DNA of 56,725 nucleotides from Nocardia wallacei (GTDB lineage Bacteria > Actinomycetota > Actinomycetes > Mycobacteriales > Mycobacteriaceae). Below are positions 18,001 to 20,005 of the stretch, in pieces; position 1 is the first letter of the stretch, and every line of letters begins with the position of its first letter. Both the position numbers and the translations under genes were made by a program. Under the pieces are notes generated by a model. It did not search any database, had not been told where the DNA came from, and saw only the letters and a list, made by a program, of their open reading frames with translations. The stretch is from NCBI RefSeq assembly GCF_029868745.1, contig NZ_JARWOP010000376.1, positions 1 through 56,725 on the forward strand, in the 5' to 3' direction.

Positions 18001-19306
18001 CAATCTCGCCGACCATCTCGACCCGCAGCGCCCGGGACCACAACGGCACAGCAACCCAGGCGCCCTCGGAATACCCGACGATCCCCTGGCCGAGTTCGGC
18101 ACCCCGTGGAAACCCGGCCGCAAGCGCATCCCGCGCCACCGGCAAATGGAAATGCTCGCACAGGCCCACATCGACGGCGGCGGCTTCGCCCGCGGCAGCG
18201 AGGCGCACGGCGAACCGACCGGCGCGCGCCCGGCTGAGGCGACTGCGACGAACACTCGGACAATCATGGAACCCGGTGCGGAGCTAGCCTTCCCGGGTCC
18301 CGATTATTGGCGTCCGGTGCAGCACGCGATCGAAGAGTTGCTGGCGATCGATCCGGAAGCGTTCCGCTATTTCCGTACGGTGCCGATGCCTCGGGAAGGA
18401 GCGCAGTTCGGAGCGGACTGGGTCAGCAACCGCCGGGATTGGTTCCACGCGTTGTTCAACGAGGACGTCGAAAAATTGCGAGATGTGGAACTCACCGAGA
18501 AGGATCTCCTGGAACTGGCCAGATTCATTCAGCGTTTCCCGCTCTATGCGACGCTCACGTTGGTGAACGTGACCGGCACGTCGATCGACCGGCTCGTACA
18601 TGAGCACAAAGTCGATTGGCGCACCGTGTTCTTCACGCAGAGGAAGATCACTCGTGACGGCGAGACGATCCCCGTGTGGAAGTTCCGGACCATGAGTCCG
18701 GACACTCCGGAAGAAGCCAGCCGCCGCGAAATCAACGACCTGCTGACCCGGTGGGCCAAACTGCAGCGCACCACGTCCATGGACGAACTGCCGCAGCTCT
18801 TGCTGATCGCCGCCGGAATCATGCAGTACCTGTCGGGACGGCCGATGCTGGACCCCGACATCGAGTTGATGGACGATGCCCGCCGGCGCGGCGTGATCAC
18901 CGACGACCAGTTCGCTTCCTGGAAGCGGTTTCTGAAGGATGATCTGTGGTCGGGCGGCTTCTTCCCGGGCTGCCGGTGGCTGGAGTCACAGAGTGACGAC
19001 TATCTGCGCGCTCGGGTGCTGTGCGCCTTCATCTGGTCGCGGCTGGGCTCGCGCGCCGCCGAGGAACACCTGCTGGCGGTCACCGACAGATATCTGCTGA
19101 GCACCGTGCTGCGGGAAGGCGCCGACTTCCTGCTGGGCACCGCCTCCGACCTCGTCGAGAGTATCGCCGCCCTGCTTCCCGGCCGGACCGGCGCGAAGCT
19201 GCTGGGCGCCGGGCGCACCGTATTCGGCGGTGTCACCGGCATGGCCGACAAGACGATACGCGGCGCGGCCCGGTTCGCGGCCGACAAGATTTACCCGTCA
19301 CCCTGA
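1..19306 (+). CDS. Giant multidomain protein, 5' end outside window (more than 6,430 residues)
   Basis: The reading frame is open from nucleotide 2 to the TGA at 19304-19306. The first in-window ATG (131) is preceded by 43 sense codons with no stop, so the true start lies upstream. No other strong gene interrupts it. Domains in order: HATPase (345-715), LacI/sigma-4-like HTH array (1388-3250), duplicated helical domain (3650-4505), repeated unknown domain (4536-4910 and 9895-10290), PP2C (5099-5910), LuxR HTH array (6405-8245), unknown domains (8370-9160, 10385-11370), MFS-like (11680-12890), papain-like candidate (12893-13370), LuxR array 2 (13490-14835), sigma-70-like (14870-15410), MFS-like 2 (15780-17000), DUF218 (17250-17960) and sugar transferase (18280-19100). 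Pro/Ala-rich linkers with recurring motifs join them. I cannot assign one function. A giant secreted or polymorphic-toxin-like protein, a polyprotein, or a regulatory scaffold are all possible. That it is one long coding frame is seen directly; its role is inference. Confidence 0.93.
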   Translation, partial: QLNPHSLEYLFDQSGVPAIGGLPTIEPARPLRRRRGPALPRPTMQAPTGGGDPKRRRKNQPDPAPPQPPERPITPPENAESSQPAQQSSAPRLRDTFEVRGADENTGTVGEEGHRVQPTGRAREWVRSLPEKLPWLTQDQIDTTELLVSELVANSLRHTAGRIEIITTTTDSEGTRKTRFAVTDESEFVPDHTGMPDWDAERGRGGAFVDLLADDNGTDPLPNGKATWFELHQPFGDASDGAPTATPDDDHPGSDSATPPPVPTEAIPVVEVTDRISGPDGSARATDADSGSAADSTLARAQRGEPAALQELRDQHGADTVRAVLSLLGISRSHGAEAQPYVLLAQEITRLAFRFVETPTQPWPVPEGADAGEWVQDIAGDVVAEWRQLNPTQRNHIAQALSAMQRGADISLVQRAALAKLAVQAPAEETADTTEGPHAEPTPAPTESKSTAEATQAETERRAAAIAEVAAEVGVDVEIVHLVLQGRSAVSEEAVARVRTAADQLGYWEQVTKPDVARAAGLSLETVDKVLGSRGGRLDEHTRQRVLTVAAEIGYTGRITRAAVAREAGVGVATVDKVLRDGPVLTSETATAVRESAREHGLLGPRSEGLPRAAPIAADASAARVAEQTGVSEQHVYRVLRGEGKRDPETAASVLEAADRIGFRVRSAGAPDLRPVSRSALTQAMETLSDDLTDYIDLRYLQGRSSVEIRAALGADADYEELHSAALSYLSAFFAAELGGDTVVYGTVRPATVADVAWLAGTTVNDATSSLAGAEVAEEISVRVHEAATRIGLPFADSSAPTRPDGPSGLIFEQETEPGIGLPGADVMQNSAARPRLPASEPDRATVADVARMAEVDVATAHWVLLGGGGHDIDTVRRVLDSAENLEYPHRIDTTGEQTDTAHDQPVTLTDLAHRAGISDSQARKVLGGAVISPDISHRVWAAIRAMLPQHEPDTAEHAEVVAVPRAAFEYGISKLPERLATFATLRYLNGYTPAEATAALGLPAAASQRIGQAVLRQMAHHLPDVLPVDRSATLRRVRTEDVAQAAGTSRAAAQRVLRGKQTVDPDVARRVFDAVANSGFRRLRYTSESVPDDPEALTGLAFVRDAGTTTEAPPAASPRTESPNRSGSTSERGGRSPSTPPPGPTTRFVPEIDPAEVLDAGRPRRRGPATHVPRDAPFEVLAFNVDPRTGLPWGAGAEQHSPAAPPDDAASAVPPTADLMAAVDPGLLSLVREGIAAEHEAAQFDSAEPVTHAEVERLRRLDTMHGRLDELGAAMGQTDTVTADRLQLLVQHFHAAAEWLAAVLDADSATRPDRQVPHSIDQQSRFAEEAVARYRAADDRVNQLAAQLAEQRPQNVAEPDDPGLSAAVDPNLLRLVREGIAAEHEAAVIDPRNAAPHTDLSRYQRLHDMLARLDELIAALDTNATPAPPGRLRLLVHHFHAAAEWLAALTTADNATQPDGQRPQSIHEQDRQAVVAVDRLRAAEERLVALDANLLAGERPASPAAASGTVIPRWVEGISGPHEDSITGLITGVDPESHSNHLVLQAVEARGPSHLVLRSVTRSPFTVRVESDGVAVEAHITYRHHDDGRVEAWIAHQDPDVGNPHFPAVCAMIDAALLGRFPGRSIALTENFAGKAPHTERTLVPAEPPESPVEPTVAPPAPVDAGLTGQAATPVLPEPGQPGDPPAQGEELPPRAYAEENLTQENLGSVAAASDRSPDHPINEDAFALVQMTVGGREVVGVVLLDGTSRPKGGHRASAAGKEAGRDSMVAALERADREGELDPVAVVRDVVASAQTAILGTTADSGTEPPAATIVVALLESGRLTVDWVGDSRAYWVPLDDGPAIQLTTDDSNVQKVMDAFGTPREEAEHSAIGQGLTYSLGRPLDGLDSHATTFEQVRGKGVVVVTSDGMWEPLSPDDPEPIAAILREALTRSGGDLSTVPRAYVRAAIDAGGRDDITVAAALMTGTAPGGLEKATGAGASAPDAGGASNPWAGRPATAPAGATPAPNTTTPWSDVDVTPPEPPGAQPVTGHKPVAGAGVPWKADAAPRRNPAPALRGPMGVPDPSDPFGDRGNPLDHGRNLGRGKRRAEQFVQTEITGGGFARGGQPDEEPARDEPPDIDTFVEQIDSGTRPLSKRQRAILKMVVQGEPNAAIANSLEISEGAVKSQVKRIFDRLGVSSRDELSGADRATAAALSQRGGTRALSRTETSILGMIVRGESNAAIADRLNIPGKTVNSYVKRIYDKLGTPDRDALTGNVDVFLTALLQHADQALSQRQHTVLRLVARGKTNAEISTYLFVSEETVKSYVKLIRNKLGVSHRRDLVVTDRAASKTGGSAATGNSAPNAPETAFLDLRRRVTLAFLAGNRALPSSSVPGLSRATDAELVHEVIEHVEDPELIDATLELASTDKATFLLATSRLDSVQRRRINDAAIAVRTGRRMSGLQLAAVNKLAAEVLRQSIPPLEEKAGPLTETELDILRLVAASRTNGEIAQELAETEDFVKGALSRILEKLDARDRTHAVVQALRRKLFPLREIPEPDPTLAHQLNDRDRQILALLAIHDTNQDIATATELSTSIVASSVRNLIRIFGAQNRTEAVVRALAVGALDPSEIPATHSDPVREISGDESAALARFAAGENVRGIETTARALGARGRTEAVVQALRHGHLRLEEIPLRDQPAPLSPREQQILPLVAAGMTNSRIASALGLSTETVKAALPLMFRKLGVGDRTGAVVQGLRRGDFDLKSVPATAPPTAEPPQNGATPVPVGSTPWSTDATSESPDAAADPTNAYDTVRMPAHLHYPELAQRVDYTNVQITYYGGIHDDDMGYTTGPLGDVFFFTPGRIRTAPVPTTHLQLLGTYPDPDPKVFSFGQWSMEGGRDVKIVFGSQLLPHGSDLRFVAYGLAELTKRNVQFTFDDGILGDLWRTHIPAGAPTVGQLIENRGERNGPAIPGARDIFLGATEDFWLYVVATDATENSLRITFSVNPVGGEAGRVTLVLTRDDDVITARYTDVTLGRDADRVSAAIEVFHARATGPWLDRSGAIFAGTDAPVSGIDPNAAVHELQVRLQTARNDLATLLLVVPELTEPVLVEQAVRIAQQWLRGAGAEGLAAAGQELDVLVDWLGLRLATLRENDAGSTPWQRSDVSPAQLDRELANRLGITEPGPPAPQAADPVTELRAAAEVSDDPTLRRLVEVLDQLLTAHHAIAGLQAAPQAAAAPAPAAPAPAQPVEDPFALNRPAPKGFRPRRAGPGPDGLDPFLAFHHNPNGQEWTGGDPHQPGAQPAVPAQATGAAAGRIVVDTPDEIARMGGPNPTVAGLVTAVELADGTKTLVLHAVEARGPSHLEMKNQLDVPWLSTFDVGGLTVACNIRYRVSDSGQINTWIVHHDPDTADPRFDLLRHQIDLALAGHFPNRAVHVDEVHQYGTDWRNPHRIDGAARVLKPGIEPGVPAAAEPLAPGQTRINHRLRAAQPGAYDAGLRKARRTGPPATPSRTEYDGAKTPFRPGARYGQPQRTVDVVVLDQDDAGVFYSQKNRNPHSTNGLRPFLLLRSGTLITSSEGEHSDLLNAYLAEHADEDERRQSTRPDDTSIVAGYGRWELSEGNPEFVDLFSGTFYEDSRRSSKARTQVLHRLGERIDLSTIRFRSALDIVGPAWWSPAENDGDAAAAKTVPEPREQVDLQALTAELRKHLRGGTEEFSFEVESVRTPYGGGLSIDVTCQPVLGEPARATIDVSPASTTATAHYSSLDFGPEPGRTHPAFRTAHEVLTDWLTASGFSWADGTGELLSPPAPAPVTNPPAHPDDNPFTLNRPAPKGYRPRRAALGHEGPDPFLAFHHNPNGQEWTGGEPENPDERPAAPKAEPPQPKSPGTGDPAEVNEPPTSSPDTPAPTPDTLVHLIRSDRTMGVRLGAEFLNSAGYELMQTVTALYLMQQGGPAVAGAAAWALWLPHLGGALIAGHLTDHTSSKKLLIGSQALTAASGITAAAALATGTDYSIPILIGTTLVGAGSAVIYSSAADKVLVEMAGNAQAGLVRFNNLKTNATRVLGSGLGPLTLKAGTWAAPLIDAATSIVNLATLWRMPDIPTAPRPENSASGWKHMRESITEGFHAVQNLPLRRRQNVNLGLTNFYLGLQGIQFTAMITDSGLSEWQQGAALLITPLGGVVGNLIPQKWLEKPSIETLLTARLAGLAVPAIIQAATNDPWVASAGFASTWAVLGAAGIPVATYMNKTIPSDVRGRVRSITVVTTNGAFALGPAVAGGAIALFGSEATGISIAATFGTVATWSLYKRLFKAKKLLDCIHQTATAVWALGLDSGSRPKKWQKSAKHLQEAISTQLVKIEFDPEADDPVARTIDDVRNMKDGADTAVLLLGNGTKLHSLTITNTDNKPGGNVVVFDTNITEPGDPHVDPGDPERIPRVRTVAEWKQSYPDIDEAFVAFLTADEDGALTNLFPHDPDSQAPPKKGKVLGQLGDDGNSSTPWRRPTSAPRPETVAPQPLSAAEGAVLDLVYRGLVPAEIADRLGMSPGAVKTFQSRAAGKLGTAGAITTVLEAKRRGLIDSGDPEPIGVVRLTEDQRELLGRMAGGMTDQAIGELSGISPSAVQRRREAIGAELGAKGSIPIFMKALRLGILDDDGTTSVTYDETLAVDMEMALAQENSSAPRPVPHDYTDPAAAFELARTATDPEFAAAAAAYLRNLLDQATFDLTRTPCPQAGLASLRHIDQVLCEVRDRLPEERAVQEAADSFNELYERFTALDKAPRSLRHRSARMRALAIERLDGDTTLATAIERASRLLRGIAGTADTRPTVSRRETEVLALIAEGCADDEIATRLRISPGTVEQHLKNIRRKLGRARRPELPAAAVRAELPSAAATTERGAMPGSRNRRSGAIPLSERETEVLRLYTEGMTTAEIAAALGSATGTIRNHIRHIVYKTGADTRADLVAPDATTARPPDTAPDPLLAEFESEVFQRARATVEQRVRRGDLELDAAQQQQLARDITEETFHLAGRQITRTSPDTGRTLATVFGNVAHDHLESARYRQEIWSVLPADTRAGSRGRGLAMAGRQEMRNRLDALEKDNATLYRCLMLRHVAGSSEQRTAELMNYGITTIRAMEYYGAHALAGIPADAVPVFDEKLDDADPASSRGTVDAGPREQAGPQEAAPVRPAALPGYMGVPDPDAPFDGPDRPWANPRRRGEPPEVWHIDGGGFGRKLWRGKKGAQPDPATAEPPPAAEPAEPPAVPAEPAPESSADTEPEAPVSDPVSVRELLATNKPYRQLYISNAVTGLGDSIQQSSLPLLAMGLTGDPMAAGLATVALWAPSILFELPAGYAADFYNRGKTMRIAQWAGMASVAGSGAAIALGAPDIGLILAGTTLAEATAARFYARSLDSTVRELVTPEQFESATRMTQAERYVAGTGGRVLGPILLGVNQVLPFVANGVSYAINQVTLSKLRGSLPTRAAAERTNPLRDIRDGASQIWHDSFLREYTAITPVTNVAAAILNLRAAVIVDEAALPGAAAGLVLGAGAIGGVAGALLIPKHLVNKTKVGVLYPAALASFTGVAALQSVTTNPILVAVGALGVSMIGVGMNVRVGTHLRQVVPSTHHGRATSAKDLALATGPAVGGLIGGAVLSSHGVDVSGWLSVGLIGAAAVAVTARQVIIGSRHRVEQLRRLFGLRRRESVTPVSEPIDHHRTAPAAPIIGPNGLPDDPLADFGAPWEPGRKRIPRHRQMEMLAQAHIDGGGFARAATATDVRTYTAWLQGLSDRGVDTERMMSDLTKVWDFLRHDPKWAFDPDGHHDAIILFGSPDDGSSAVVANLTREHGLDEIPVVFSGYDKEAAETGNPQRPWMSEAARFRLGAQQTGLGAHHVIEEPLAENTRQNAIKSVALLEEHGHDVESIIAVCTPQHARRVWATIDRQCPEVRHISIVVASVSVDNYIRHGLRSDTHPDPHPHEVVTAILNEVSGLLETPPKGLITAQPIPHDVLLAYRDLTETLDVRVAANLADHLDPQRPGPQRHSNPGALGIPDDPLAEFGTPWKPGRKRIPRHRQMEMLAQAHIDGGGFARGSEAHGEPTGARPAEATATNTRTIMEPGAELAFPGPDYWRPVQHAIEELLAIDPEAFRYFRTVPMPREGAQFGADWVSNRRDWFHALFNEDVEKLRDVELTEKDLLELARFIQRFPLYATLTLVNVTGTSIDRLVHEHKVDWRTVFFTQRKITRDGETIPVWKFRTMSPDTPEEASRREINDLLTRWAKLQRTTSMDELPQLLLIAAGIMQYLSGRPMLDPDIELMDDARRRGVITDDQFASWKRFLKDDLWSGGFFPGCRWLESQSDDYLRARVLCAFIWSRLGSRAAEEHLLAVTDRYLLSTVLREGADFLLGTASDLVESIAALLPGRTGAKLLGAGRTVFGGVTGMADKTIRGAARFAADKIYPSP
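345..715 (+). other. Domain: anti-sigma/regulatory HATPase (HATPase_c_2 type) in the giant protein
   Basis: This resembles the RsbW/SpoIIAB-like ATPase fold common in actinobacterial regulators. The N-box is visible as ELLVSELVANSLRHT (about 433-477), with the Asn that normally chelates Mg-ATP. A Gly-rich box, ERGRGGAFVDLL (about 602-637), follows an Asp that fits the G1 position. The segment ends with the typical Trp-Phe-Glu strand near 690. In known partner-switching systems such kinases bind sigma factors or anti-anti-sigma proteins. Here it is embedded in a chain that also carries a PP2C phosphatase and sigma-like regions. Confidence 0.8.
1388..3250 (+). other. Domain array: eight LacI-type HTH units with two sigma-region-4-like units
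   Basis: Eight segments match the N-terminal DNA-binding headpiece of LacI regulators (pattern DVAxxAGVSxxTVxxVLxG, then about 20 residues ending in Gly-Tyr/Phe). They start near 1388, 1530, 1675, 1850, 2246, 2528, 2713 and 3104. Two other helical segments (about 2023-2215 and 2886-3085) look like degenerate sigma-70 region 4, with a YLQG/YLNG motif followed by an HTH-like stretch. No LacI sugar-binding domain follows any of them. Copies are diverged, and the fifth unit has lost much of the consensus. LacI proteins normally have one headpiece each, so a tandem array in one chain is highly unusual. DNA binding is inferred only. Confidence 0.72.
3650..4505 (+). other. Domain: tandemly duplicated helical domain (two copies)
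   Basis: Two roughly 138-residue copies (about 3650-4065 and 4090-4505) align along their length. Both contain LVREGIAAEHEAA, then a helix with LDEL, then HFHAAAEWLAA, a QxPxSI segment and a final amphipathic helix. No family is recognised. The pattern suggests paired alpha-helical bundles, possibly for dimerisation or partner binding. The duplication is visible in the protein, and at DNA level the copies have diverged. Confidence 0.6.
4536..4910 (+). other. Domain: repeated unknown domain, copy 1
   Basis: About 120 residues that recur at 9895-10290. Both copies share a GLxTxV start, the core VEARGPSHL, a strand with hydrophobic alternation, HxDPD in the second half and a final helix with RFPGRSI (copy 1) or HFPNRAV (copy 2). 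The alpha/beta pattern suggests a compact fold. I do not recognise the family. Confidence 0.55.
5099..5910 (+). other. Domain: PP2C-type serine/threonine phosphatase
   Basis: A complete PP2C (PPM family) catalytic domain. Seen motifs: NEDAF near 5171 (first metal-binding Asp), VVLLDGTS near 5230 (second Asp), the core strand pair around VDWVGDSRAYW near 5490-5515, LTTDDS near 5547, VVVTSDGMWE near 5718-5745 and GGRDDITV near 5865-5885 (final metal-binding Asp). All acidic positions expected for the binuclear metal centre appear present, so activity is likely. In partner-switching systems PP2C enzymes dephosphorylate anti-anti-sigma factors, and the HATPase at 345-715 of the same chain is the matching kinase-type module. 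Confidence 0.88.
6180..6330 (+). repeat. Linker type A, copy 1 (GVPDP ... GGGFAR)
   Basis: First visible copy of a linker peptide that begins MGVPDP-D/S-PF, continues with a basic stretch (GRGKRR here) and ends GGGFARG. Related linkers occur at 15508-15665, 17100-17240 and 18060-18200. Each sits directly before a new functional module; this one precedes the first LuxR array. The role (flexible hinge, processing site or recombination junction) is unknown. Confidence 0.6.
6405..8245 (+). other. Domain array: seven LuxR/GerE-type HTH units
   Basis: Segments with the LuxR_C pattern (LSxRxxxILxLVAxGxTNxxIAxxLxISxxTVKxxVxxIxxKLGVxxR) begin near 6405, 6612, 6825, 7415, 7640, 7880 (degenerate, first helix lost) and 8040. 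The last four each end with the extension AVVQALRRG/K. That extension is typical of the response-regulator type and ties those copies together as internal duplicates. Between the third and fourth copies is an unrelated helical stretch (about 7040-7400). No receiver or autoinducer-binding domain is attached. LuxR-family regulators usually carry one such unit. Confidence 0.78.
8370..9160 (+). other. Domain: unrecognised beta-rich region
   Basis: About 260 residues starting with an aromatic, Asp/His-rich stretch (YYGGIHDDDMGY near 8464-8500) and followed by alternating hydrophobic strands. No known catalytic motif is visible. The second half (about 8940-9120) resembles the segment at 11090-11320 in its pattern of strands followed by a helix ending in Trp-Leu, so it may be another duplicated unit. 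Function unknown. Confidence 0.4.
9703..9855 (+). repeat. Linker type B, copy 1
   Basis: Peptide of the form PF-A/T-LNRPAPKG, then RPRRA, then DPFLAFHHNPNGQEWTGG. It recurs at 11407-11545, and a 38-bp stretch (9785-9822) is identical in DNA to 11495-11532. A weaker relative (RPRRRGPA ... LAFNVDPRTGLPW) lies at 3490-3590. Each copy sits between modules. Confidence 0.75.
9895..10290 (+). other. Domain: repeated unknown domain, copy 2
   Basis: Second copy of the domain at 4536-4910, again with VEARGPSHL and the HHDPD signature. It directly follows a type B linker, whereas copy 1 directly follows the helical duplicates. Function not recognised. Confidence 0.55.
10385..11370 (+). other. Domains: two unrecognised segments between the repeated domain and linker B
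   Basis: The first segment (10385-10985) has an alpha/beta pattern with VVVLDQDDAGVFYS, a Gly-Tyr-Gly-Arg-Trp motif near 10790 and FSGTFYEDSRRSSKAR near 10840. The last stretch could be a conserved active or binding surface. The second (11030-11370) is a short strand-rich unit ending in a helix with LTDWL. Neither matches a family I can name. Confidence 0.35.
11407..11545 (+). repeat. Linker type B, copy 2
   Basis: Second copy of linker B, with 38 bp (11495-11532) identical to 9785-9822. It precedes a Pro/Ala-rich stretch and then the first MFS-like domain. Confidence 0.75.
11680..12890 (+). other. Domain: MFS-like membrane domain 1
   Basis: About 400 residues with around ten to twelve hydrophobic segments. 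The loop GHLTDHTSSKKLL near 11875-11910 fits the conserved inter-helix 2-3 loop of major facilitator proteins (G-x3-D-x2-G/S-R/K-K/R). A large cytoplasmic-type loop lies near 12230-12370. Another basic loop (PSDVRGRVRS near 12699-12728) fits the typical C-half motif. It resembles the MFS_3/enterobactin-exporter type. It makes the giant chain a predicted integral membrane protein. Confidence 0.72.
12893..13370 (+). other. Domain: candidate papain-fold (Cys-His-Asp) toxin/deamidase-like domain
   Basis: Directly after the first MFS-like domain, a Cys (codon 12899-12901) starts a hydrophobic helix (CIHQTATAVWALGL). After a variable helical stretch, a His (13133-13135) lies in a beta strand (KLHSLTITN) and an Asp (13190-13192) in the next strand (VVVFDTN). 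This order and spacing resemble the papain-fold toxin and glutamine-deamidase domains of actinobacterial polymorphic toxins (Cys on a helix, His and Asp on consecutive strands). The match is by pattern only, so the call is an inference. Confidence 0.4.
13490..14835 (+). other. Domain array: four more LuxR-type HTH units
   Basis: LuxR_C-like units begin near 13490, 13705, 14415 and 14668. The third and fourth are closest to consensus (SRRETEVLALIAEGCADDEI and LSERETEVLRLYTEGMTTAE). A helical stretch without HTH features (about 13970-14400) separates the first pair from the second. With the first array this gives eleven LuxR-type units in one protein. Confidence 0.75.
14870..15410 (+). other. 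Domain: sigma-70-like segment
   Basis: About 180 residues with features of an ECF-like sigma factor. An N-terminal helical stretch resembles region 2, and a C-terminal part (RLDALEKDNATLYRCLMLRH near 15210-15270) resembles the start of region 4, followed by a weak HTH (SSEQRTAELMNYGITTIRAM). The promoter -10 recognition residues are not obvious, so activity as a sigma factor is doubtful. It may be a relic or a protein-interaction module. Confidence 0.45.
15508..15665 (+). repeat. Linker type A, copy 2
   Basis: Contains MGVPDPDAPF, a basic Pro-rich stretch and HIDGGGFGRKLW. It shares the order of elements with the linkers at 6180, 17100 and 18060. It precedes a Pro/Ala/Glu-rich stretch and the second MFS-like domain. 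Confidence 0.6.
15780..17000 (+). other. Domain: MFS-like membrane domain 2
   Basis: About 400 residues with roughly ten to twelve hydrophobic segments. It opens with NKPYRQLYISNAVTGLGDSI, the typical start of MFS_3-type exporters. The loop near 15985-16030 (GYAADFYNRGKTMR) fits the MFS signature G-x3-D-x2-(N/G)-RG-K/R. Sequence similarity to domain 1 is only at family level, so this is not a recent duplication. Confidence 0.78.
17154..17237 (+). repeat. Exact 84-bp direct repeat, copy 1 (linker type A)
   Basis: These 84 bases are identical to 18111-18194, 957 bp downstream. They encode the conserved linker core PGRKRIPRHRQMEMLAQAHI followed by DGGGFAR. Perfect identity, including third codon positions, shows recent duplication or gene conversion. 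The two copies bracket the DUF218 module. Confidence 0.95.
17250..17960 (+). other. Domain: DUF218 (YdcF/SanA-like) domain
   Basis: About 230 residues matching the DUF218 layout. An initial strand is followed by a loop with FGSPDDGSS, then VVFSGYDKEA. A helix follows with SEAARFRLGAQQTGL, then the hallmark EEPLAENTRQNAIKSV (about 17614-17658), where Glu-x-x-Ser/Ala-x-Asn-Thr is the family signature. The last part is a strand with VCTPQHARRV. Known members act in cell-envelope processes or bind nucleotides. The module is framed by the 84-bp repeats. Confidence 0.8.
18111..18194 (+). repeat. Exact 84-bp direct repeat, copy 2 (linker type A)
   Basis: Identical to 17154-17237. This copy precedes the sugar transferase module. 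The upstream part of the linker (DDPLAEFGTPWKPG) is similar but not identical to its counterpart (DDPLADFGAPWEPG), so the identity stops sharply at 18111. Confidence 0.95.
18280..19100 (+). other. Domain: bacterial sugar transferase (polyprenyl-phosphate sugar-1-phosphate transferase type)
   Basis: Seen signatures of the family (PF02397 type): FTQRKITRDGETIPVWKFRT near 18631-18690, which fits the F-Q-R-x-G-KFRTM block, then SMDELPQLLLIAAGIMQYLS and GRPMLDPD near 18776-18860, which fits DELPQL-x8-G-x-MS-x-GPRP. The Asp-Glu pair (18782-18787), the catalytic dyad in PglC-like enzymes, is kept, but Gly-Pro-Arg-Pro is reduced to Ser-Gly-Arg-Pro. The usual N-terminal reentrant membrane helix is unclear; a hydrophobic stretch near 18535-18570 may serve. 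It is unusual as the C-terminal module of a giant protein. Confidence 0.78.
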
Positions 19307-19373
19307 AATCGAATTCGCCCCGCTCCCCGTCAGTGGTGACAAGCGCGACCGCCACACCACCTAGGCTTGCCGG

Positions 19374-19913
19374 ATGACCACTCCGAGCACCCCGTGGTCG
19401 AGCCGGACCGAGGCACGATCCACCGAGCAGCTCGGTACGACTCCCGGGAGCACGCCCACGGCGCAAGCCGGCGGCGAACCACCGCAGCGGAGAAGGTCGA
19501 CGCCGCTCTTCGATGCCGGGATGTTCATCGGAATCGGCATATTCACAATCCTTCTCATCACTTTCGGCCACAGCGCGTTCGAGACGTCCCCGAGCGCACC
19601 GCACTCGCCGGACCGGTCGGCGGCCGCGACGCAGAGTCCCCGGACCGGCAATCCGGCCGTTCGGATCACGAGCGGTTTCACGGTCGGCAAGGTGGTCGCC
19701 AACGACGGCGTGACCTTGCGCGTGCGTGGCGTGTCGGGATCGACGACGGTCGTGCGCGCGGATCGGGACACGCGCGTCATGGTGCTGCCGGGGTCGCAGG
19801 TGTCGGATGTGCGGGCGGGCACCATGATCATGGTGTACGGCGACAAACAGGGCGACGGGTCGATCATCGCCAATCTGATGATGGGCGTGACCCTTCCGAT
19901 TCCGGGACGTTGA
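19374..19913 (+). CDS. Small single-pass membrane protein with extracytoplasmic beta domain
   Basis: 179 residues. A Pro/Thr-rich N-terminus begins with a Thr-Pro-Trp motif (MTTPSTPWSS). One membrane segment follows (about residues 50-68, FIGIGIFTILLITFG). The outer domain contains GKVVANDGVTLRVRG and VMVLPGSQVSDVRAGTMIMV, which resembles the small OB/beta-barrel DUF5666-type units of actinobacterial envelope proteins. It starts 67 bases after the giant gene on the same strand, so co-transcription is possible. No strong Shine-Dalgarno sequence precedes the ATG. The Thr-Pro-Trp motif also recurs in linkers of the giant protein and in the next gene. The specific role is unknown. Confidence 0.8.
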   Translation: MTTPSTPWSSRTEARSTEQLGTTPGSTPTAQAGGEPPQRRRSTPLFDAGMFIGIGIFTILLITFGHSAFETSPSAPHSPDRSAAATQSPRTGNPAVRITSGFTVGKVVANDGVTLRVRGVSGSTTVVRADRDTRVMVLPGSQVSDVRAGTMIMVYGDKQGDGSIIANLMMGVTLPIPGR

Positions 19914-20005
19914 TTCCGGGACGCTGAGCACGCTCGTCCGCGAGCCTTCCCAGGGGCGGGACTTTCCCGGCGTTCGCGCCGCCGCGCCCCACCTACACTC
20001 GGTTC

